A stretch of 25,885 bases of DNA from assembly GCF_000003605.2 (NCBI RefSeq), contig NW_003111484.1:42819-68703 (forward strand). Direction: 5' to 3'. Positions within the stretch are counted from its first letter, which is position 1, and each line of letters opens with the position of its first letter. Made by a program: the position numbers and the translations under genes. This document shows positions 10,546-18,463 of this stretch, piece after piece. Source of the stretch: Saccoglossus kowalevskii (Eukaryota; Hemichordata; Enteropneusta; Harrimaniidae). A model generated the notes under the pieces. That model did not search any database, was not told the origin of the DNA, and worked only from the letters and a program-made list of their open reading frames with translations.

Positions 10546-13500
10546 CATATATAATCAAGGATCATAATTGGCGCCCCCAGTGTGCTATTCGAGAAATAAA
10601 GATTCACAGTATGTTTTTTTATTTGTTTTGTTTTTCTACTCAGATGCAAATAATCCACCCGAAGAACACGTTGATGTCAAACAATACTTTACAACTGCAT
10701 CGCCTGGTCAAAAAAGTAGGTTTTCTGTTGTTATTGTTGTTGTCGTTGTTATTGTTGTCGTTGTTATGCTTATTTCGATTGGTCTCGGGTAAATGCGTGA
10801 TTGTGATGTGTGTTTCGTAACAGCTAAGTATGAATGTAATACATGCACATCAATTCCAACACGGAACGCGTAGTAAAGTACAGCTATGTTTATTGTTCGC
10901 TCATTTTTATATTATTATGAACAAATTGCGAGAACAGCGCCCTCAATGGTCAACTAAATATTATCATACGAGACCAGAGAGGGCGCTATAGTTTCAATGA
11001 AAAGGTCGATAGCTGCTTTATACGATTACATCCCTGGCGCACACAGTGTGTAGAAGCTCAACACACCATCGGTAAAATGTGACACGAGTCAACAGTAGTT
11101 ATCTTCTGTTTACCAGACGTTTCGTCGTACCGAAGACCTCAAATTAATGTTTCCGAATAATTAACGACAGAACGTGTGACGCTTTTTTCATTTTGCAGAA
11201 GTTGATGAGAATGAACCCAAAGAATACGACAACCCTAACAAGTATCTGATTGACGAGAAACCTGAGGTTAAACGTATGTATATTCTTTTGAATAGGATAA
11301 CTGTATTACTATTGGAATAAACGGTTCAAAGCCTAATGAAATGCGTCCATCCTCATGTAGATCATTTCCGTTTACTACGAGATCCCGAGTTATGCGTGAA
11401 ATGGAAAGTAAAACAGTACAAACGAGAGTCACAGTATCGTAGTGGCATCAACGCATCACGTTGAATTCGACAAACTCGAAAATATTTTCGTGCTTAAGTA
11501 GGGGGTACTCCACAGCAGTATTCCGCTATCAGTTATCGACATTGAGCTATAAAAACATAATTTCAAGTTAAAAATCCTGGCAAACACTTTGAATAACGAG
11601 ACAGGAGCCTTATGTTACACTTAGTGGCGACTGAAACAGTGATAACTTATTTGAACCTCGGTTTCGAATAACTGAGAAAGGTAGTTTTCTTTATTAAATA
11701 TATCTCCTTCTCTATCGAATAAACTGATTAATAATTGAAAATACGTGTAAGATATCCTGCGTTTTCAAATGTATGTTTGCCAAACAGAAGAGTTTGTACG
11801 CATATGAAGAAAGTGTAAACATTCGTAATTTACTGAATTGTACAGTTGTATTGTATAGTCAGCTGCAGCCAATGGAGCTGCTCATCGGAAAAGCTGTTCC
11901 AAGGGATTTTTATTGAGGGCAGGGGATTTTTTTTTATTTTTTGTAGGGGGCGGGAAATATCAGTAAACCCCACCCCCACTTACATAAAAAATATCGCAGG
12001 GTGGGCAACACAGCCTTTAGGGCAGGGTATAATAAAAAAAAACGCATTGGGGGAAACAACATCTGCTAAATATGGACAGCCGTGTGCTATCAATAACTGA
12101 AAATGCGAGTTACCCACTGATCTGCTGAGTGGTTAATGTATTCAAGAAGCCCATATAGGCCAATGACTCGATGAATTACGCCACCAATCGGCACAGCAAT
12201 GTAGGTACTGTCCCTGTGATATTCACCCGGAATATTCACAAACATTGTACTGAAACCAGTGTAAGTGAGGAATAGAGTTCATAACAGTTGTCATCACTAT
12301 GAATGTACGAAGTTGATGTTACACCTCGGCAGCGGCTGTCTATCTGTTTAATGAGGGGAGGGGAAATGAAGATGAATTTGGTCAGCAGGAGGGCAAGAAA
12401 GGCAAGTTGGCGGTAGAAGAGTAGGCAAAAAAGTGTTTTTTTTTTAATGAGAGCATGGAAAAGATGAATTTGGTCAGCAGGTGGGGAAGATTTTTTTTTT
12501 TTCAGGTGGAGGGTAGCTTATGAACAGCTCTTAATTTCCCCCTCTTTCCTTTATATTAATTAGCATACTTCAAAAGGCTCATAAAATAAATGTTGTCCCA
12601 GAGAATTGACTATTTCAATTTATTGCTCGTTGGCTGCACCTGTATAGTGCCATTCCAAAGTTTAAAGGGCGGTGGTCGTCACGCCGCGCAAGTGCGACAT
12701 TTTTGTTGATAAACAATGATTTTCCAACAACACAATGCGCTTTTCTTATAAAATCACGAATACTTTCCAATGCAACCACCAAACAAATTATCTAATTAAC
12801 GTTTGGTAACCTCGCCGTCTTTGTTTATATGAGACTCATACCTCGCACGTACGCGGCACGACGACCACGCCCTTTATTTTTCCGGCTATTTATGGTTTAT
12901 ATGCAAGTGTGTCAACTTTCTTTGTGTAGGTTGTTCCACCTCATACAGTTTCCTTTTTAATCCTAGCAACTCTCATCGAACATGGAGAACATGACACTTC
13001 GGCTGAGCATCAACTCGAACCCCAAGACTTGGAAGACGATGACGACTACAAAGCGCATTCCCTCACAGTTCAAAAGATGCACGAGACGGAACCACGCCCT
13101 CAACCCGTCCAGAACGTGCCGCAGGCGGTTTCACACGAGCACCCAGCTGCGGCCAACCCACCAGTTATTCATCGGGATCACTTAGCAGATATGACCGACC
13201 AAGACAACAAATGGATAACCGTCGTGCCACCAGCTGTAAATAGTAAGTAAAAAAAACGTGCTACTACTAGTAGTTTATTTTCAAATAATGGTTCTCATTA
13301 ATGTTTCTCATTAAAGCGGGAGAGTCGTCACAGGCGCATGCGTCAGATGGCCATAGCGTGTCATTGTTTACAAACAAGCGTCTACCCATGAGCCTTTGCA
13401 TTTTTAGCATGTGTTGTTATCATCGCTTGGGACTCAATTCCCACGCGTGCGCAGGTGACGACCCTCCCGCATTAAACAAATCTCCCCTCTCGTTGCAGTC

Positions 13501-15595
13501 CCAGTAACGGACCTAGAAGAAGACCTTAATGCTCTCTTTCCCAAAGACCAAGTCATTGAATTCGAAGAAGATGATTCGTGGATGTGGGAGTCATCTGGTC
13601 GAGGTGAGATTTATGGATTGTTTCGGTTTTAAAAAACAGCTGTCTTTATTATACACTTGTGCGTAATTTTATATATTGTTCTCCGACGATCGCTGAAAAA
13701 ATATTAGTAAGATTTTTTAAATTATTACCTTAATTATTTTGCAGACGATCCTTGTAGAGTCTGCTTGGCACCTGTACATTCTCGACCGTTGGTGGCGCTT
13801 GCCAGTGCACCGGGGTCTGGTAACACGTGGGCACGAAGCTTGTTGGAAAAAGCTACCGGCATTTACACGGGATCCGTTTACCGTGACAGAAGACTGTTTT
13901 ACGGAGGTAAGGTCAACGACCTCGTTCTTGCGTAGTGTCCGGAGATGAGATGTGTCCGGATACGACGCGTGAGTTGGAAGCGGAGAATAACACCAGTCTG
14001 TGGTTCAGTCTGACTGACACTGATTGCTGAGAATACAAAATATTGTCAATGTCAACTTTGTTAAATCGTGCGTTGGTGATAAACACAAAATTGTAGCTCA
14101 AGTCTTTGCATATTTATGCGTGATTAAATAACAATTGCAAGTAACATATTACGACTTTCTAGTACTTTAATCCACTTTTCTAATGTGTTGACTGATTACT
14201 ATAATGATTTATGTTTTGAAAAAAAAGACCAATAAGCGATCATTATACGGAAACATATATTTTTTTCCAGCTTTGGGACAAGAGTACAATCAGGCTATCA
14301 GGCTAATATTGACTTTCATTTTTTTTTTTGACACACCCAGGTTTCCATGGTGAGATGGTGGACTACAGCTACAAAAATACGCTTATCGTGAAAACGCACG
14401 CACGTGGTGAGCTGGCATCCAAGGAATTCGAGAAAGCAATCGTTTTGATACGTAATCCCTTTGATATGATAGTAGGAGAATTACACAGAGTCTACAGTGC
14501 CAATCATTCCGTCATCAATTCTGCTGATGATATATTTCATCATCCTGGTGAGTTTTGTAAAAACATGTTTCCCGCCAAATTTTTAGTGTAACATTTTGTC
14601 TTTTTAAAGCATTTTCCATATTTTTTGAAAAGTTTGTACCAGATGGGCATAATTCGTCTTCATTCATAATTCGTCTCGATCAAAAATTTGTAAAACAAAA
14701 AATGTGTCAAAAATGTAACATTTTATTTTATGAATGCTGACAAAAGTTGACTTTGGCGCTCAAAAAGGGAGTCGTCACCTGCGCATGCGCGGCAGACGAC
14801 CTGTTTACAAATAAGCGTTCTATCCATGAGCCTTTGCGTTTTAGCGTGTATTGTTATCGTCATGGAATGTGATTAATCGTCGATTCAAAACAACATGTAT
14901 TCGAATCACGCTAGCATTCAAGTTGTTTATTTACTAGTATGTGAAATATTTGAGACTATAGTTAAGATGTGGAGGAATTGTTATTTGCAATCACCAACAG
15001 TGACGCCATTTATTCAAATTCGCGAGATTTAACAACTACTAGTAACTGTGGAATCTTTGTTCTTTCTAATCGACATCAAATAAAAACAACAGCAATAAAG
15101 TTATCCGGTTGAACTAGAGACGTCATTATCTTGATAATCCACGCGATATTACTACACGTACAATAATAATATCCGTGCGTTTTATATTTAGAATTCATAC
15201 TTTTTTTTACCCTTTTTTCATCAGATTGGAAAAAGCACGTCTATCACCGACTTGAATGGTGGCAGGGTGTCCCTGAAGTGTGGCTTGCGTCCGGGAAACC
15301 CGTAATGTTTGTGCACTATGAAGATCTCCTTGACGATCCAGTGAAAGAAGTGAAACGTATGGTTGAATACCTAGGCCTTCAATTCGACGACTCGAGAGCG
15401 GACTGCATTAAGCAGGGAATAAACACGCGACTGCCGGTCACAGATAGCGATTATAAACAAGACGTAAAAGTAAATATATTCCGTGGACTTGACAGTGAAA
15501 TGAAAAGCAAAATTCACGAAAAATTGGACATTGTATCAAAAAAATTAAGAGAAAAAGGTCATCCTGAAGTTGTGAGAAAGAGTATGTTTGAATAA
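7510..15595 (+). CDS. WSCD-type Golgi sulfotransferase, 490 aa, 10 coding exons
   Basis: My joined model is 7510-7621, 9029-9067, 10350-10403, 10644-10715, 11199-11273, 12967-13242, 13499-13603, 13745-13906, 14341-14547, 15225-15595. It has 1473 nt, gives one open frame, and every junction is GT/AG and phase 1. The product is a type II membrane protein. Residues 1-8 are basic, about 9-27 form a signal anchor ([19 protein letters not shown]), 38-250 are an acidic Pro/Gln-rich lumenal stem, and about 258-490 are a sulfotransferase domain. The 5'-phosphosulfate loop is [11 protein letters not shown] (266-276), followed by [15 protein letters not shown] lies at 316-322 and the 3'-phosphate motif RNPFD at 336-340 ([18 protein letters not shown]). 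[20 protein letters not shown] lies near 388-410. The family transfers sulfate from PAPS to glycans in the Golgi, and WSCD relatives have been linked to sialic-acid sulfation. The acceptor here is inference. No WSC domain is seen. Codon 3 is a second in-frame ATG with a better upstream context. Confidence 0.9.
7622..9028 (+). other. sulfotransferase intron 1
   Basis: This is an intron of about 1.4 kb with no supported exon. A modest hairpin around CACCCACC…TGGGTG lies at about 8703-8743. Short open frames on both strands (about 7783-8064 and 8529-8909) show no recognisable domain. Confidence 0.6.
9029..9067 (+). CDS. sulfotransferase exon 2: 39-nt micro-exon of the stem
   Basis: TTTATTTGACAG precedes it and GTAAAT follows. 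With the split codon it encodes [13 protein letters not shown], an acidic serine-rich piece of the stem (residues 38-50). It is symmetric (phase 1 to 1), so skipping it would keep the frame. Confidence 0.7.
9530..9580 (-). repeat. dispersed ~75-bp repeat, copy 3
   Basis: On the reverse strand AATAGATCATTTCCAGCGCC is followed by TTGCGAGATCTCGCGTGAAT, aligning with the copies at 7330-7400 and 21472-21545. The 12-base core GCGAGATCTCGC is a perfect palindrome here. Confidence 0.55.
9884..9907. repeat. 24-base perfect palindrome with CACAGTCC arms
   Basis: CACAGTCCCTCT at 9884-9895 is followed at once by its exact reverse complement AGAGGGACTGTG. A similar hairpin with a 4-base loop lies at 17322-17347, and single CACAGTCC arms lie at about 19313-19334 and 23633. 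It is probably the end or core of a short palindromic repeat family. Confidence 0.6.
10350..10403 (+). CDS. probable sulfotransferase exon 3: 54-nt stem exon
   Basis: It is preceded by CACCCTTTTGTACATTCAG and followed by GTAAGC. In the phase set by the neighbouring exons it reads [18 protein letters not shown] (residues 51-68). This is acidic and proline-containing like the rest of the stem and has no stop. It fits phase 1 on both sides, so the gene works with it (490 aa) or without it (472 aa). It is weaker than the domain exons because it has no recognisable domain. Confidence 0.55.
10515..10545. repeat. (TAA)n microsatellite
   Basis: About ten tandem TAA units sit in the short intron between stem exons 3 and 4. 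Confidence 0.9.
10644..10715 (+). CDS. sulfotransferase exon 4: stem
   Basis: Acceptor TTTTTCTACTCAG, donor A|GTAGGT. It encodes [24 protein letters not shown] (residues 69-92), a polar stem segment with possible O-glycosylation Ser/Thr. It is symmetric phase 1, 72 nt. Confidence 0.75.
10716..11198 (+). other. sulfotransferase intron 4
   Basis: It starts with a GTT-rich tract (10726-10768, repeats of GTTATT/GTTGTC) just after the donor. It also holds an inverted repeat AGCGCCCTC…GAGGGCGCT at 10936-10987. No exon is seen. Confidence 0.6.
10936..10987. repeat. short inverted repeat AGCGCCCTC/GAGGGCGCT
   Basis: The nine-base arms at 10936-10944 and 10979-10987 are exact complements with about 34 bases between them. 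They may be the ends of a very small relic element. A similar GCGCCCT/AGGGCGC pair occurs at 15747-15826. Confidence 0.45.
11199..11273 (+). CDS. sulfotransferase exon 5: stem
   Basis: Acceptor TTCATTTTGCAG, donor C|GTATGT. It encodes [21 protein letters not shown] then PEVK (residues 93-117), strongly acidic. It is symmetric phase 1, 75 nt. Confidence 0.8.
11359..11430 (+). repeat. dispersed ~75-bp repeat, copy 4
   Basis: TAGATCATTTCCGTTTACTA then CGAGATCCCGAGTTATGCGT and GAAATGGAAAGTAAAACAGT align with the copy at 21472-21545 and, reversed, with 7330-7400. Confidence 0.6.
12365..12482. repeat. two direct copies of AAGATGAATTTGGTCAGCAGG
   Basis: The 21-base phrase appears near 12368 and again near 12462, about 94 bases apart, each followed by a purine/G-rich stretch. 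A local tandem duplication inside intron 5 is the simplest explanation. Confidence 0.6.
12662..12877 (+). mobile_element. palindromic MITE, family B, copy 2
   Basis: The left end is TTAAAGGGCGGTGGTCGTCA and the right end is the inverted counterpart (…CGACGACCACGCCCTTTA). The terminal repeats are about 35 bases with small gaps. The outer block TTAAAGNGCGGTGGTCGTC resembles family A (TTAAAGCGGGAGGGTCGTC), so the two families probably used related transposases. It is non-coding, within intron 5 of the sulfotransferase gene, and ends about 90 bp before the next exon. Confidence 0.75.
12967..13242 (+). CDS. sulfotransferase exon 6: long acidic, Pro/His/Gln-rich stem
   Basis: Acceptor CTTTTTAATCCTAG, donor A|GTAAGT. 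Residues 118-209 include [20 protein letters not shown] and a Pro/Ala/His stretch ([18 protein letters not shown]). There is no WSC cysteine pattern. It is 276 nt and symmetric phase 1. This exon explains the two overlapping open frames seen here, and only the [10 protein letters not shown] frame joins its neighbours. Confidence 0.85.
13311..13475 (-). mobile_element. 165-bp TTAA-ended palindromic MITE, family A, copy 2, filling an intron
   Basis: It has the same length and borders as copy 1 (2406-2570) but lies in the opposite orientation. Reversed, it begins TTAATGCGGGAGGGTCGTCA and shares the spacer landmarks ATTGAGTCCCAAGC and GGCTCATGGGTAG. It makes up 165 of the 256 bases of intron 6 and ends 23 bases before the 3' splice site. 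Only the pyrimidine tract TCTCCCCTCTCGTTGCAG separates it from the exon. Confidence 0.85.
13499..13603 (+). CDS. sulfotransferase exon 7: end of stem
   Basis: Acceptor CTCTCGTTGCAG, donor G|GTGAGA. It encodes [21 protein letters not shown] then [14 protein letters not shown] (residues 210-244), acidic with two tryptophans near the domain border. It is symmetric phase 1, 105 nt. Confidence 0.85.
13745..13906 (+). CDS. sulfotransferase exon 8: PAPS 5'-phosphosulfate loop
   Basis: Acceptor TTATTTTGCAG, donor G|GTAAGG. It encodes residues 245-298. DPCRVC starts the domain, [20 protein letters not shown] holds the 5'-phosphosulfate loop and its helix, and [11 protein letters not shown] is a WSCD-family signature. 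In other sulfotransferases the loop often has Lys at the TxK position. Here GNTW takes its place, as is usual for WSCD proteins. Confidence 0.92.
13907..14340 (+). other. sulfotransferase intron 8
   Basis: A 434-base intron ending in a T-rich tract and ACACACCCAG. No repeat or RNA is recognised. Confidence 0.6.
14341..14547 (+). CDS. sulfotransferase exon 9: 3'-phosphate binding motif
   Basis: Donor G|GTGAGT. It encodes residues 299-367 with [11 protein letters not shown] and [20 protein letters not shown]. The RNP(F/Y)D motif plus a following serine (S351) is the usual 3'-phosphate binding element. DIFHHP closes the exon. Confidence 0.92.
14548..15224 (+). other. sulfotransferase intron 9
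   Basis: A 677-base intron containing a truncated family A palindromic element (14762-14866). Otherwise it is AT-rich, with a long T-rich acceptor tract ending TTTTTTCATCAG. Confidence 0.6.
14762..14866 (-). mobile_element. family A palindromic MITE, copy 3 (truncated)
   Basis: GGGAGTCGTCACCTGCGCAT then GCGCGGCAGACGACCTGTTT and CCATGAGCCTTTGCGTTTTA match the first two thirds of the copy at 13311-13475 in the same orientation. The terminal TTAA and the opposite inverted repeat are missing, so this is a decayed fragment. Confidence 0.7.
15225..15595 (+). CDS. sulfotransferase exon 10: C-terminal half and stop
   Basis: It encodes residues 368-490 and ends [12 protein letters not shown]-stop. 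It starts [14 protein letters not shown], typical of the WSCD/sulfotransferase helix after the 3'-phosphate motif. It continues [20 protein letters not shown] and MVEYLGLQ, the conserved core strand and helix. The basic C-terminal helix is not membrane-spanning. Confidence 0.93.
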
Positions 15596-15645
15596 TTAAA
15601 GTTTGGGACTGACTAGCACGGTCGACGTGATGTATTTTGTTTTTA
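15595..15645 (+). terminator. candidate poly(A) signal overlapping the stop region
   Basis: ATTAAA at 15595-15600 shares its first base with the TAA stop (15593-15595). A GT/T-rich stretch (GATGTATTTTGTTTTT, near 15628-15643) follows at a suitable distance. No AATAAA is seen in the next kilobase. If used, the 3' untranslated region would be only about 20 bases. Confidence 0.4.
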
Positions 15646-15746
15646 CCCCGATTAATGTACTAGTAATTCAGCGGTGATAATCTATGGTGTAACCCCAATA
15701 ATCTCGTACCACGCCCTCAACTTTAATACTAAGTATCACATTCAGC

Positions 15747-15826
15747 ATGAGTTACTGCGCCCTTCCCGACGGACAAGGACGTAAATTATTAGTGAGTCTG
15801 ACGATGAGGGCGCAACAATAACTCAT
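15747..15826. repeat. 80-bp imperfect inverted repeat
   Basis: ATGAGTTACTGCGCCCTT at 15747-15764 pairs with AGGGCGCAACAATAACTCAT at 15807-15826, with small bulges. It may be a relic of a minute palindromic element just downstream of the sulfotransferase gene. Confidence 0.5.
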
Positions 15827-15924
15827 CAACGCTGGCAGTACCATGGGCTTTTACCTATACTATATCTGAAAGGATAAATGCCCGTTGCATAGAACTGTAT
15901 AGATGGTGTACTAGGATACACTTT

Positions 15925-16613
15925 TTAGCTTCGCTGTCGACTTTGTCGAGCGGAGCTTATTATATGAGTGATTGTCCGTCGTCGTCCGTGTCAATGTTTT
16001 ACTTTTTTGACTTCTTCTTGAAAACTACAAGCCTGAATGCTTTGATACAAGTGTACATGTACCTTGGGTAGACCTCTCTTAGGTTTGTTCATTTCATGAT
16101 GATATCTTCAATTCTCTAATTTTGGTGAATATTTTTGTCATTTTTGGTAAAAAGTTACAATTTCGACTTCTTGTTAAAAACCGAAAGATCAATTGCTTTG
16201 ATATTACATATATAGGTACTACATGTGGACCGCTCTTAGATTTGTTCATTTTGTAATGATATCTTTAATTCTCTAATTTTGGAGAATATTTGTCATTTTT
16301 GGTAAAAAGTAATATTTTCGACTTCTTGTTGAAAATCGTAAGTCCAGTTGCTTTGATTTTACACATATAGGCACTAAATGTGGACCTCTTTCAGATTTGT
16401 TAAATTCGTGGTGATATCTTCAATTATCTAATTTTGATGATTATTTTTGTCATTTTTGGTGAAAAGTGATATTTTTGAATTCTTGTTGAAAACAGCAAGT
16501 CCCATTGCTTTGATACTATACATATTGTTCATTTTCTAATGATATCTTCTGTTCTTTAATTGAAATGTGGATTGCAAACAGCGGAGCTATCTCAACCGAA
16601 AAACGGCTTGTTT
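15925..16613. repeat. tandem array of ~156-bp units (3 full, 1 partial)
   Basis: Units start at 16009, 16165, 16320 and 16477, giving periods of 156, 155 and 157. Each begins GACTTCTTGTTGAAAA (with variants) and carries ATTGCTTTGATA, TAGGTACTACATGTGGAC, GATATCTTCAATTCTCTAAT and TGTCATTTTTGGTAAAAAGT. The array is bounded by similar phrases GCGGAGCTTATTATATGAG (left) and GCGGAGCTATCTCAACCG (right). It looks like a composite interspersed element with an internal satellite rather than a gene. Confidence 0.8.
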
Positions 16614-17321
16614 TTTAAAAGATGGTATATATAAATTGTATCTCTCCACTAAGTCTTTATAAAAATGAATGTTGATCACCCACATATTACATATTTTCTG
16701 ATTATTACTATTTATGGTTTCTGTGTAATAAAACAAATCCGAAAATTATTTAACGTGTGGCAGCTTCCCTTGGAAACATATTTTTTTCACACACAAAAAT
16801 ATATTCACCGTTTTAAAAACTTTTCAGATGCCCTAATTATACACGCGAATCAAATCTTGGAAAGATTTCAAGTTGCAAATATGGCGCAGAACGCGATTTC
16901 GATCCCAACGCATACCTCGACCCTTCCAACAATTCATCATGTCCAATGCTTTCAATATTGTACCGTTTGCATTGTTCTATCTGTGCAAAAGTGTTTGATA
17001 TTCTAGTATAGCGGCACAGTTCCGCTATCCCTGGTCTGGAAACGATTACTGTCTAATGTGTATTCAGTGCTCGGACAGCCCGGGGTATGGCTTTCCGCGA
17101 AGCATGGCCTTTTGATAACAGAGCATTCTATTAAGACAATCGATTCATTGTTCCCTGCATATTCTAGAAGAAGACCATATATTTTGATACTTTATATAGA
17201 TTTAGAAGCTCAACACAATTCTTTAGCCAGCAAGTCTTTCTATAGTGGGATATCGACAACTTACTATTCGTCATGTGTTTTAGAAAGATAGATATTTTTT
17301 CATTTATCGGATAGCTTACAC

Positions 17322-17347
17322 CACAGTCCATCTATGGATGGACTGTG
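17322..17347. repeat. hairpin with CACAGTCC arms
   Basis: CACAGTCCATC and GATGGACTGTG are exact 11-base complements around a 4-base loop (TATG). The outer arms match the palindrome at 9884-9907. A GTTGTAG phrase follows both sites. Confidence 0.6.
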
Positions 17348-17583
17348 CTTAAACCTAGTTGTAGTTTGTGGATCTGTTTATTGTGCTTGTTTTATTATAT
17401 TTAGGCATTCACTTTTTCCGTTCATATAAAGATGGTCTCTCTCTCAAGTCATTATTTTTGTTTTCAAGCATATATTTGGAATGTAGTTTACAATACTGGT
17501 GACATTATGTCTCTAAGATTAACATCCTGCAGTATCAATTATTTAGCACTACCAGGAATTGAGTAGAGACGTTATGCAAAATA

Positions 17584-17800
17584 ATGAGGTCACATGATAA
17601 GTTAGCCACGCCTCTCGTTAAATGCCTTGAATATTGCATTGGCTACATTGTCCATTCGACGGCAGTGCTTGAAATATTACAGATATACATATATATATAT
17701 GAGGTCACATGACCATATATGGTCACGTGATAAGTTAGTCGTACTCTTGTGCAATGCCTTTGTCATATCACTGGTTACATGTCCTCTTCTCCAACAGCTA
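17584..17800. repeat. direct duplication of a ~75-bp block, ~137-bp spacing
   Basis: GGTCACATGATAAGTTAGCC with TGCATTGGCTACATTGTCC (17586-17654) recurs as GGTCACGTGATAAGTTAGTC with ATCACTGGTTACATGTCC (17721-17787). Identity is moderate, so the duplication is old. It may be the flanks of a larger interspersed element. Confidence 0.6.
17705..17730. promoter_or_regulatory. 26-base near-perfect palindrome: E-box, CArG box, E-box
   Basis: The centre CCATATATGG (17713-17722) is an exact CC(A/T)6GG CArG box, as bound by SRF. It is flanked by TCACATGA and TCACGTGA, which are E-box type sites. The right one matches the MITF/TFE M-box. Only one base pair breaks the symmetry. It lies 1.7 kb upstream of the ZDHHC23-like start codon. 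Regulatory use is inference from consensus, and the site sits inside a duplicated repeat. Confidence 0.35.
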
Positions 17801-18463
17801 TGTGGTTTATACCAGAGCACCCACGTACCTGGTTTTATTGACATCCGAAAAATGTGTGTTGAGATACCAGAAGAAAAAAATGAAAATTTGTACTATTATG
17901 CAAATTAGGTAAATAGTGTCTACGGATCTCAATCCAAAACTAATCAGGGTGCATATTGCCCTAGAGCATCTATGTACAAAGTTTAATTGAAATGTGATGA
18001 TTAGTTCCAAGTGGTCAATCCCTTATGCCGGCATCTCATCGACTCACTGGTCCGTCCAGTGCTACTATGGAGATAATATTATCTCACCGACTCACTCACT
18101 GGTCTACCCAGTGCCATTGTCGACTCACTTCTGTCTCTCTCTGGCTCTGTCTGTCCCGTGAATATTGTTTGATAACAACAATCCTGTTCGTAAAGCCGGC
18201 CGCTTGTCTTTCCATGCCATTCTATAAATGTCGCCGTAGGTGGCGTCATGTTTTTGACTTCAGTAGGTATCCCACGATAATACGTTTTTCTGCTATATTT
18301 TCAACACAATACTATATTATAACACATTTCGTGCATAAATGAAATAAATACGGACAAAATAATTCCATTTTGAACAAATAAAGTGTTTGGAATAAATAAA
18401 AAAAATAACAAACTATATACACGCTGAAATGCACTTCATCGTAAATTTCTCAAAGTTTAGTTA

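Larger units (their letters stand above)
11274..12966 (+). other. sulfotransferase intron 5
   Basis: This intron of about 1.7 kb holds a dispersed-repeat copy (11359-11430), a low-complexity G/T-rich block (11915-12010), a direct repeat at 12365-12390 and 12462-12482, and a family B palindromic element (12662-12877). No further exon fits both phase and splice signals. Confidence 0.6.

Noticed and set aside
10726-10820. Leu/Val-rich open frame over the GTT repeat
   Set aside because: It is a translation of a simple repeat just inside the intron after a good donor, not a membrane segment.
12206-12262. Possible extra stem exon ending at GTAAGT near 12259
   Set aside because: The donor gives phase 0, not the phase 1 needed, and there is no pyrimidine tract before the AG.
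16665-17006. 113-codon open frame in the intergenic region
   Set aside because: All three frames here translate to sequence without a recognisable domain. There are no partner exons, and it follows a tandem repeat. I briefly considered a P450-like FDP phrase in another frame, but no heme-binding motif follows.
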